64,000 nucleotides of DNA from Isoetes taiwanensis (Eukaryota > Streptophyta > Lycopodiopsida > Isoetales > Isoetaceae), in NCBI GenBank assembly GCA_021234155.1, contig JAJEKV010000020.1, positions 9,428,142 to 9,492,141 of the forward strand, written 5' to 3'. The notes under the pieces were generated by a model. It did no database searches and was not told the origin of the DNA. It saw nothing but the letters and a program-made list of their open reading frames with translations. Positions 23,997 to 33,183 of the stretch are shown one piece after another (positions within the stretch are counted from its first letter, which is position 1; each line of letters begins with the position of its first letter). The position numbers were made by a program, and so were the translations under genes.

Positions 23997-24662
23997 TCAT
24001 ATTTTTAATATCAAAGTATGATGACTATCTGAAGCTTCGATTTCAAACTGTTCCCTGATCTCATTGTAAGCCGTGCAATGCAGGAGCACATGTGCCTCAT
24101 CTTCTACACTATAAGAATCACAAGCTCTGCATACCCTGTCTTCAAGTGGAGTATTTGACCATCTGCCTGTCTCAACTCCCAATTTATGCGAGCTCATTCT
24201 ATAACGAGCAATGACATGCTTTAGATGCGTCGGCATTTCTGACCACAAATACTCTTGGCTCTTATACTCGCCCATGTGATTTATCTGAGTTCTGTAATGA
24301 AGCATTCTACTACCTTGGTGCTGCCATAAGCGTTCAATTGGAAGTCTTTCTAATAATGCTCTTGCATATGTCTTACATTCAGACCAATTTTCATCATTCA
24401 GACCCCATTTTCCTGCCCAGGTTTTGAAATCATGCATCCAACCTTGCTGCTCTGAAACCATCATTGCTTCATGGGATAAGCGTTCTGGTGATTGATCTCT
24501 AATCCTATTAATGAAATTTACAGTCTGAAATAATGCTTCCAATTCTAATGGAAATATACCTGCCTCTGCAAGCATAATTGCATATGGTATCTGAGCTAAG
24601 GTTACACTTATTTTTTCCAGTTTAAATGTGCCATAGAATTTATCGGCTACTTCATTAAACAT
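23997..24662 (-). mobile_element. LINE ORF2 C-terminal fragment
   Basis: A 221-residue open frame contains AIMLAEAGIFPLELEALF, IARYRMSSHKLGVETGRW and CRACDSYSVEDEAHVLLHC. The last is the C-x2-C-x(n)-H-x4-C finger found near the C-terminus of many plant LINE ORF2 proteins. RT and endonuclease are missing. The frame is intact over its length, so this copy is younger than the ones at 1.3-2.7 and 9.3 kb. Confidence 0.8.
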
Positions 24663-24702
24663 TGTTGCTTGGATCTATGTACCCTCTAATAATCGCACAT
24701 TT

Positions 24703-24768
24703 AAAAATTAAGTCGCATTTAATTAAAGTGGGTCACATGCGATTTTTTTTTTTTTTTTTTTTTTTTTG
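24703..24768. repeat. Repeat end shared with 35.8 kb, next to a T tract
   Basis: AAGTCGCATTTAATTAAAGT and GGGTC, followed by a run of more than 20 T, matches in reverse complement the sequence at about 35805-35835 (GACCCACTTTAATTAAATACGACTT), which lies next to an ATTTTT-rich tract. The two are ends of one repeat family in opposite orientation. Confidence 0.6.
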
Positions 24769-24886
24769 AACCTTGTTATTTTACACGAAAAGGACGTGCA
24801 AAAAGTTTTTGGCCTCTATAGCTATCCAAAATTTGAGTATTTTTGTGCTAGGGTGGATCCAAGCATCTTATATCTTTCCCTCTATT

Positions 24887-24908
24887 TTCTCGGATTGCGA
24901 GTCGAGAA
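24887..24908. repeat. Single copy of the 22-bp palindromic motif
   Basis: TTCTCGGATTGCGAGTCGAG plus AA is an imperfect version of the palindrome whose perfect form lies at 31806-31827. A half copy (GAGTCGAGAAAGG) lies at about 25592-25604. Confidence 0.6.
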
Positions 24909-25076
24909 CACCAAGAATACAACTCAAATAAAGGAATTTCATTATACATTTAAAACAAAGTTATAGTCCGAAAAGAATTTTGATTGATAAATGAGATAGC
25001 TACAATGTGTTTTACATCGGACGAAGAGACATGGCAGTCTTGTTGTCACTACAGTTACATCATCATGGAAGGTGGT

Positions 25077-25421
25077 TCACCTTATAGGAAGAACCCCTGG
25101 GGCTTGTTCTTGCCTTCTATAAGCTATGGGGGCAACCTGAAGAACGTGAAAAGCCTCATGAAGAGGTGCGTCATGAGCCACCCGCTGGCCTGTCCAACCA
25201 ATTTCTCCACCCTCATCTCGCATCTTTTCATCAATCACCGTGTCGAATATGCTTGTTCTCCAACCTCCGTGGATGTCATGCAATGCATGCAGTATCCTTT
25301 GAGCTTTCTGGAGTTTTGAAATTTTCTTCCTCTCTTTCTCATCCCAGGTCCCATAGTTCCTACAATCACGAGCAAGCTTATCCCAAAGCCCTGGTAAGAG
25401 TGTAGCCATGTCCCCTGCCAC
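25077..25421 (-). CDS. Unrecognised 114-residue open frame
   Basis: The frame is charged, with a helical core (LWDKLARDCRNYGTWDEKER, then KLQKAQRILHALHD). No domain match. It lies downstream of the FCP1-like relic on the same strand and may be a further exon of it or a separate relic. Confidence 0.2.
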   Translation of the reverse strand: MAGDMATLLPGLWDKLARDCRNYGTWDEKERKKISKLQKAQRILHALHDIHGGWRTSIFDTVIDEKMRDEGGEIGWTGQRVAHDAPLHEAFHVLQVAPIAYRRQEQAPGVLPIR

Positions 25422-26586
25422 CTAGAACAGAGATAGTTCATGATTAACAATTATGGTGCCATTAGTCATGAGTAACGAAGAAAAAGATGCAGAACTGAAA
25501 ATAGATTGGAGAGCACTCATTCCATATAGGTGCATCTGATCACACATAACGGCACACAAACGGTTCCATCATTTGGACAAGCAGTGCCTTTGAGTCGAGA
25601 AAGGCCCTAAAAAGTCAATGTACACATATTTTCATTACAGAATATAATACAATTTTTCACATTTTTTTCAAAGTTACTTTGCAAATTTTGCTATCACAAA
25701 TCAGAGTTCACTGATCTTGATCACCATAATATTTCATGTCCATAGCCCTCATGATCACGCTGCTCTCTGGATCAACCTACTTGAGGTTCAGATAGTTCCT
25801 TATCAGAATAAAATACAGGGACTCTGCCAACACCAGAACGAGATCGTAAGACAACCACTTATCCAGTTCATACAGCACTGATTGATAACTTTTTGCAATG
25901 ATGGTGAAATCCGAGTTATGATAACACTTGTAGGCGTTATCATCTATGATCATCGTGTTGTGTTTATTGAAATCCTGGTAAGCTTCATAAATTCTTTCCA
26001 GTCTTTCCATCATAATAGGCTTCCCCTTCGTGATGGCCGGATCGAGATTCAACACATGCTCGACCTTTTCAGTGCCCCAAACAAACTTGAACTTCAAAAC
26101 GGGCAGGCCGAGTACACCAAGGACATTGACAATATTTTTCTTTGCGATACAAGACCATATGGCCACTTCGAATCCCCGGTCCAGGCACCATTCAATAACC
26201 TCTTTTGCTTGAGGCCGAGGATAGACGATCTTATTCATTATCTTTATCGGCTTCTGTGAGGTCTTCAGGGACATGACCATCTTGGTATATTGCAGCCAAG
26301 ACTCCATTCACGTCAAAAATTACAAGTTTGGTAGAGCCGTCTGGCAGTTCGAGTTGGCTCTGACCATATTTCTTGATCGGGATCCAGAGCCGGGATCTTG
26401 ATTCTTTCAGGTCCTTTCTCGATGGTCTCAGTGTCTTGTACTGGACTGCTTTTTTTGGATGCAGTGTCCTCTTGTGCAACTGAATTGCCAATAGATACAT
26501 GTGATCGTGTCAATGATGCTGATTGATTCCGTTCGATGTCCCTAAAATCATGATGGCCATCAGTTAGTAATACTACTAGGGTGGTT

Positions 26587-26668
26587 TTCTTAACTCGCGA
26601 GTCGAGAAAGGATTCATGCTAGAAATTGAAAAGCGTTCAGACTTGGATGGTCGCGAGTCGAGAAACCC
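26587..26668. repeat. Two copies of the palindromic motif
   Basis: 26587-26608 is TTCTTAACTCGCGAGTCGAG plus AA (two changes from the perfect palindrome). At about 26650-26665 only the right half, CGCGAGTCGAGAAA, remains. Confidence 0.7.
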
Positions 26669-28332
26669 CCTGAAAGAAAAATAAACTGACCTCAGTCGAA
26701 GATTCTCCATTATCTGTTCTGACTTGAGTTCGTCCAATCCCTCGATAGGTGGAGATCCACCTTGGTTGTCTCTTTCTTCTCTATCTCCATCATCTTCGTC
26801 CCACCATTTCCACCAGTCTTCTTGTCTTGAAAATGGTAATGAAGCAGATCCAGGTATGACATAATGGTCTCAACCAGATCCTTGTTCCCAACCACAAATA
26901 TTGGTTTCATTCCATAGAGCATAGCCCCTTGAGAGAATAAGGCCATTCATGTACCACTTGCATACTATCTAATCTTCCTCGACTAAGCTTGTAATGAAGT
27001 ATTTGATAACTCTCGGTCGAATAGGAATCCTATGTATTGGACCCGTAGCACCATCAATGTTCACTTTGTCAAGTGATGACACATCCTCCATAAGCCTGCA
27101 GCCCTTCCAGGGTTCCATATTTTCCTGAGAAATCATGAACTTATCTACATAGTGGTGCTCACTTAACCACTTGTTCAAGTCTGCATTTGATCTTGAAACT
27201 AGAACCAAAATTATATTGGCAAAACTTGGTGCCTTTGGCAGGCCAACTCTACACTCATGTTCCAGCTCATATATGGAATGCAAGACTCTGTTGTTGAAAT
27301 TAATATCTGCTGCCCACTATGAAACAGCAGTTGCCTGATTGCCCGACATGCAGAAGATCAGAAAGTATCCAGCTCAATCATATCCAGACAGGTCTTATAC
27401 CACTGCTCAATATCAGCTTTTTCATAAAATAAAGTGGGGTCTTCGACCATATTCATGGCAAATAAGGCCACAGGCCCAGCCACTAGTTCTAGACCACCGA
27501 ATCCTTTGTGACCCAAGGTTACCAAGTAGGGAGGGGAGCTATCATCAGTCTTAAATGCCACCACCTCGAATGCAAGCTTCCGTTTCAGAAGGGCCATATC
27601 AGGTTCAGGAAAGGGGGCAGTCTTGACGTTCCGCTTAAGCTTCGTATTGATGGGTTCAATTCCTTCATGTCATCCTCATCAAGCGCAGCCTTCTCCATAT
27701 AATAATCAAAATCATTGAATGCATTGGATGCAACATTGCAGAATTTGTGATGCCTTCTTCCAATGCATGTCGTCTCTTCAGGACCGTCGCGTAATCCTTT
27801 GCATCCTGCATTTTTGAACTCCTAGTCTTCTATAGCAGTATACTTCCATCCAAGATTTTGCCCTGTAGATCTAGCATTTCTTTATCCGTTAAGCCTTGTT
27901 TCCTTTTCATGAATTGCTTGTCAAACAACTTTGGGTCTGGCCTTGTGGGCAGTTCTCCATTGTTGTCCTTAAGCTTACCTTTTGTCTAGGGGGCCCAGAT
28001 CTCTGTCCATTTTTTCCAGATAGCCTCTATGCATAGAATGAGATCATACTGGGCCAATAGGGATTCCCTATCCTTTCTTCTTGTTTTCTTCTTTTTCTCA
28101 TCTTCATCATCCCCCTCATCATCCTCATGGCCTTCTAGAAGAATATATCTACACAATTTCTCGAAGGTCTTCCACTTGTCCAAGGAAGCCCTGTTTCCTT
28201 TAGGCCGCTGAGGACAACCCAATGCTCTCCACTGTTGCCGGGCATGTATGATCTGGTCAGGATATGGGCTGCATCAAATAAATAAAACTGTGTTAGATCA
28301 GCTATTTTAAAGATCTAACAGGGGGCGGGGGG

Positions 28333-28719
28333 CTTTTTCGACTCGTGAGTCGTGAAAGTCCCCAATCCCAAGAATAGCAGTAACGTAAGAGTTGTGGGTA
28401 TTCTCGACTCACGAGTTGAGAAAGTCCATGGAAAGACCAAAACAGAGGGGGTGCGGGGACTTTCTCGACTCACGAGTCAAGAAACTCCCCAGGTAGAAGG
28501 AACCCCATAAATAGCAATAACATAAGACTTGTGGATATTCTCGACTTGCGAGTCGACAAAGTTCATAGTAAGACAAAAAAGGGGGGACGCGGGGGCTTTC
28601 TCGACTCATGAGTTAAGAAAGTCCCTAACTTGTGGCTATTCCCCATTCGTGAGTCGAGAAAGCCCCCATATCTTACTGTATTTGCCTTTTGATGGCTTTC
28701 TCGACTCGCGAGTCAGAAA
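28333..28719. repeat. Array I of the 22-bp palindrome, seven copies
   Basis: Imperfect copies start near 28335, 28401, 28462, 28538, 28598, 28639 and 28698, spaced about 40-75 bp and usually set between C-rich and G-rich borders (GGGGCTTT ... AAAGCCCC). The changes fall on both halves and some copies keep pairing across the centre. The array lies between two pieces of the FCP1-like relic, probably in an intron. Confidence 0.8.
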
Positions 28720-30337
28720 TGGCTCTAGTATAGGCCGAGGAAACATCTTATGTAGCTGGCACTTGCGGCTATTGTATTCTGATAGTGGCTAATGCTAGGA
28801 AGTTCAGTAGGCGGCGTATCCACTGACAAAACTCGGTACTCTCGTCTAGAACACCGATCCTTAATCCTCTGCGGGGTCTCCTTTTCTGTCTGCAATACTT
28901 ATGTTGCCCTTACGGAGTGCTGCCCATTCACAACTCAGAACCTCACATCTTTACCCTTCAATGCTCCATCTGAACAACTGACCTGTAGTTCTGCTGAATG
29001 GAATCATGTCCACTGGCATCGGATCCGCAACAGGATGACGCACGATGTGGTTCGGTATCTCTAGCATGTGAGCTGCATTGAATTCCTTGTGATTGAAGAG
29101 GACCGCTTCACCAGAGCAAACCTTCAGGCGTCTTATATCCAGCAGCAACTTATGGCCAATCCCCAATGGGTAAAACTTAGCCAGTTGATTCATCTTTTGG
29201 GCCCCCCTCTAAGACGTCTTTATTTGCTCGTCTGGATCCAAGAACTGGGAGCCTGCCATTTTGTCATCTTCCACTTCGGAATCCTCTGCAGTGCTTTTGG
29301 ATTTCCCATTTGCACTCTTCTCTGGACTTCTCTGACTCTTAACATCCTTCGTAACTATTGAGTGCTTTAAACTCTTAAGCACGTTGGATGTGAAGATCCC
29401 TGTGTTGAAAACTTCTCCCTCACCCTAGAAATTTTCATTTCTAGCTCCCTTGAAGTGAGCATCTCAGTCTCCTTCATCTCTTCCAAGTCCTTCCAGCCCA
29501 AGTTCTGGCAATTTACTGGCACTGGCCTCTTGTCAGTCCCTTTGATCTTGCTCATTGATGTAGAAGAATAATTTGAAACTGATAATTTTCTGGTGCAATA
29601 AAATTTTTCCATTAACACATCTTCCACATACAAAGTGAGATGTTGTGGATCTGGGGCAGCAACAGAAAGGACCACACCGACCTTCTTATTCTTGTCCCCG
29701 GAACATCTTTTGCCCTTGTGCCAGAAAAATAAATCTTTTTCTTTCCCACAAGCTGTTACTTCCACGTACCACCAGCAATCCGCAGGGGTTTCCAGCAGCT
29801 ATGTCTCCAATCCTTCAAAGACAAAGAACGGAGTTCTAAGTGATGATGAGGGACTCGACTGTGAATGCTGCAAGGCAAAAACATCGTCAAAGCAGATAGA
29901 TGAATTGGATCGACATTGAGAGCTTACCGGGGAGGTATAGTCTTTCGCTTCTTCGTGTTACTAGACCCCAGGTCCGATTTGGCACCCTGCTTCTTTGGTG
30001 GAGTCGCCATGTCTTGCTGCTGGCGATGTCTCTTGCTGTTTGAATTCCCTTCTGAATTGCGTCTCTTCTGGGACTTTGTGATTTTGGGACTGCATGTAAA
30101 AATAGGTTCTGGCGTGTTCTTAAATTTGAAATTAAGGACATACACTCATTTAAGCAAAAAGTGGGGTAAGGGTACAATACGACCATCTTTAGCCAATTCG
30201 AGCGTTTACATTTCGAGGCACTAAGTGTACTGGGCACATAGGAGTATATCGGGCACAGAGGAGTGCATCGGGCGCAAAGGAGTGCATTGGGTCTTAGCAG
30301 CTAGAGGCAGAGAAAGATTCCTTTCGACTTCTCGTCA

Positions 30338-30632
30338 TGGCGCCACGACGTTGTAAGCTACCTATCTTTGCTTTAATCTATAGCTCCATCTAACTGAGGG
30401 TTTGTTGAGACTAGATGATTTGATCGATGTCCGTGGGGCCAAAGTAGCAGCGGAAGATGAGTTAGAGGACATGGGCATTCTTCATTACAGTGCCATGGAG
30501 AAGGGATACACAAGGATCGCTTTAATGCAAGTTATTGATGGAGATGCCTTGTTGATGCGGCCGACAGAAGAAGCAAAGACCCTCGGAGAGGTTGCGGGAT
30601 CTGTGATAGAATGGCCCAAAGAATATTTGTGA
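30338..30632 (+). CDS. DUF8039-like exon of a plus-strand transposon-type gene
   Basis: An ATG at 30338 opens MAPRR followed by a GTAAGC sequence that could be a donor. The main frame at 30396-30632 reads LLRLDDLIDVRGAKVAAEDE, KGYTRIALMQVIDGDALLM, TLGEVAGSVIEWPKEYL and stop. The G/W-P-K ending and GYTRIxxxxV pattern resemble the DUF8039 domain of plant transposon-type proteins. The phase between the two parts does not join cleanly, so the exon model is uncertain. It points away from the FCP1-like relic, leaving about 100 bp of shared upstream DNA. Confidence 0.4.
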
Positions 30633-30639
30633 GAAGAGG

Positions 30640-30900
30640 TGAGTGCTTTCCACTATTTTATTTGGATGCTTGTTTATTAGATCCTTTTAGACCTGTTACA
30701 CTTGATTAGAATGTGGAACGGCTCGAAAGCTCGCTTGATTGATTGTTTTCTTGTTGAGCATATTTTAGCATTGGGAAACTCTCTGGGTTGAGAGATGCTG
30801 AGCAAGGGAACAATCAATAAAAGTGACTCGCGAATAGCTACATGTTTTGTTAGTTTGGCATAGGTAGTTTGAAGATGTTTGACTCCCGAGACTGCATATT
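30640..30900. other. No supported gene
   Basis: Spacer after the DUF8039-like exon. No ORF or repeat beyond the edge of the tandem block that follows. Confidence 0.3.
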
Positions 30901-30916
30901 TTGGTAGTTTACAAAG

Positions 30917-31700
30917 TTCGAATGCATTCTATTGTTGTTAGTCGTAGAGGCCTCCACCCAGTCTGAGCCTCTGTTTCGCAATATTCGAAGAAGATGGTTC
31001 GAAGGAGAGTCTCTAACTGGGTAGAGGCACCTATGATTCGAGAGTGGAAATGCACTTGAGCTTGGGCAGGTCAACGGTGGATGTGGGATAAGTAGTATGC
31101 ATTGCTGTGTGTTGGAATAGGGGGCTTTCTTGACTCGCGAGTCGAGAAAGCCCCTTAGTCCTCTGTAGAGGCAGAGTTCGAATGCATTCCCTTGCCGTTA
31201 GTCGCAGAGGCCTCTAGCCAGTCTAATCCCCTCCCCTTTGAAATATTCGAAGAAGATAGATTCGAAGGAGAGTGGCTCTGACTGGCTAGAAGCACCTGCA
31301 ATTCAAGAGTGGAGAATGCACATGAGTTTGGGTAGGTCAAGGGAGGATATGGGATAAATAATATGCATTACTGGGTGTGGACTCGAGGGCCTTCTCGACT
31401 CGTGAGTCGAGAAAGCCCCCTAGTCCTTTGTAGAGGCAGAGTTCGAATGCATTCTCCTATCATTAGTCACAGAGGCCTCCACCCATTCTGAACCCCTCCC
31501 CTTCGCAATATTCGAAGAAGATGGTTCGAAGGAGAGTGGTTTTGACTGGGTAGAGGCACCTGCGACTCGAGAGTGGAGAATGCACTTGAGCTTGGGGAGG
31601 TTAAGGGAGGATGTGGGAGGACTTGGGTATCTAGTATGCGACCACCAAGACTGAGCCCCTGTCCTCGAAAGTTCTAGAGTAGAGGGTTCCAGTCTGGATG
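30917..31700. repeat. Three tandem units of about 262 bp
   Basis: Units begin with TTCGAATGCATTC at 30917, 31177 and 31442. Each contains an AGAGGCCTC block, an ATTCGAAGAAGAT block and a GAGAATGCAC-like block. Units one and two end with a palindrome copy (31126-31149 and 31392-31413) flanked by GGGGCTTT/AAAGCCCC or similar. The third lacks the palindrome. Confidence 0.85.
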
Positions 31701-31805
31701 GCCGCATTCTCGATCATCTGTACGGTTATTCACGTGACCACTTCAGGTGTCATAAAAAATGTTGCGTTGGAGGCGTTGCGTACAACGTTCTTTCTGGATG
31801 AAGGA

Positions 31806-32002
31806 TTCTCGACTCGCGAGTCGAGAATACAGAGAGTATACTGTTGCTTGCTGGGTGAGGGATTCTTGACTCGTGAGTGGAGAATAGGAGTAGTAGACTA
31901 TACTGCTGGCTTGGTGAGGCATTCTCGACTTGCGAGTCGAGAATAGGGGGAGTAGACTGTAGTGCTGGCTGGGCGAGGCATTCTCGACTCGTGAGTCAAG
32001 AA
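31806..32002. repeat. Array II of the 22-bp palindrome, four copies in tandem
   Basis: Copies at 31806-31827 (perfect palindrome, half-site TTCTCGACTCG), 31863-31884, 31922-31943 and 31981-32002 are spaced 57-59 bp. The spacers are themselves related (GAGTAGACTGTAGTGCTGGCT-type), so the true unit is about 58 bp with the palindrome inside. Confidence 0.9.
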
Positions 32003-33040
32003 TGCAGGGTGTAGACTGCACCATTGAGTCTGGCTAGTATAGGTGGAATGCAGCAATGACGCTATTTCTGCAAGGGAGGATGTATTATGTGTTAGAAAGG
32101 TCTATGCAATGTTCTAAATTACCTAACATCTTCACAGATCAACCCAATGAAACATCTTCACAGATCAACCAATAGTTGTTTCTTATGTTTAAATGCTTGC
32201 TCTAAATTTTTTTCGTTCTTTCATCTGTTTTTGGAGGATTCCTAGTCGGCATTTTTAGTTCCTTTTTCCTATTGAGAGTTATGAGTAAATGATAACAAAA
32301 AATGACAGAGATGCCTTCAATTAAAAAATGGAAACAAACAACATGGAACTGCCTTCGATTAAAAAAACAGAAAATAACGACCTTGATCCATCTATAGATA
32401 GTTCATGCACCTGACCTGAATAAAAATAGATAACCTAAGGAAAGACACTGGCCCTGTGAGAATGTACCTAGCAGATTTGTTGGAAGAAGAAGAAGCAGGT
32501 TCCATGTCTGATTCCTTCATTAAACAGGAACTTGCAAATCGAGAATAGGGGTTTGTCGGGCTGAAAATTATACCAGAGGATAGTAAAATCCTCTAAATAC
32601 TATAAAAAGAAGAAGGAAGTAAAAATACAAAAATGCACATGGAAAGAAGAACATCAGTAGTAAGAATGGTGCAAAAAACTTACTAAAAAAACCCTCACTT
32701 TTTTCTGAGACTGTAACGGCATCTAGAGGATTCGATCTGAGCAAAAATCTCGGTGCGAGATGCGTCACGATCCTTCGACCAAGCCACTGTCATAAGCATT
32801 TGTCGACTTCTAAGTGCATCGATCGATCGCCTTGCAGAAACGCCTTGCAGAAAAAATAGAGGAAGAACTAAGGAGGATGGAGAACAGAGAAAGGGGAAGA
32901 GTGCAGTTATTTCCGGGTGCCCCCTCGATCTGGGAGATGAAGTAAATTAATGAGTGTCTGGCGTGTACGGGCCATCTCATGCATGACGTAGCCGGCGGGT
33001 TGATTGTACGCCACGTCAGCAGATGCTGAGGGACCGACAC
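32003..33040. other. No supported gene
   Basis: A possible half copy of the palindrome lies near 32537 (CAAATCGAGAATAGGGG). Frames at 32568-32768 minus and 32753-32950 plus show no domain. Nothing else is supported. Confidence 0.35.
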
Positions 33041-33054
33041 GTGGCCACAGGAAT

Positions 33055-33175
33055 GTTTTATGGTTTCAATGATTAGATGGTTTAATAATGGTCATATGGT
33101 TTTTTAATGTTAAGATGGTTTTACTGTTAGATGGTTTTATAATGGTGATGGTTTTATAATGGTTGTGATTCGCTA
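33055..33175. repeat. Minisatellite of ATGGTTTTATAATGGT units
   Basis: Variants of AGATGGTTT(TA)ATAATGGT repeat about six times directly upstream of the DUF7869-like relic. Confidence 0.7.
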
Positions 33176-33183
33176 TATATTTC

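Larger units (their letters stand above)
25760..30240 (-). pseudogene. Decayed multi-exon gene with C-terminal FCP1-like domain (copy A)
   Basis: Pieces in order on the minus strand: a basic Lys/Arg-rich N-terminus ending at a GTAAGC donor (about 30145-29924); a 132-residue frame (29765-29367); a piece with FYPLGIGHKLLLDIRRLKV (29193-28951); an acidic/basic piece (28222-27986); PPYLVTLGHKGFGGLE and EDPTLFYEKADIEQWYK (27597-27358); KYFITSLVEED (end 26969); VVGNKDLVETIMSYLDLLHY (from 26946). The FCP1-like end is LPDGSTKLVIFDVNGVL (about 26350) and, after a frameshift between 26265 and 26231, YPRPQAKEVIEWC, VAIWSCIAKKNIVNVLG and NTMIIDDNAYKC. The motif I block is DVN, not DxD. Frame breaks without splice sites make it a pseudogene. 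The function of the upstream part is unknown. Confidence 0.6.

Noticed and set aside
24745-24768. T tract as the poly-A tail of the LINE at 23997-24662
   Set aside because: The LINE is on the minus strand, so its tail should be at the lower coordinate; the T tract lies at the 5' side.
28333-28719. CRISPR-like array
   Set aside because: Regularly spaced palindromes look superficially similar, but the repeats are imperfect, spacer lengths vary, no cas genes exist, and the DNA is clearly plant nuclear.
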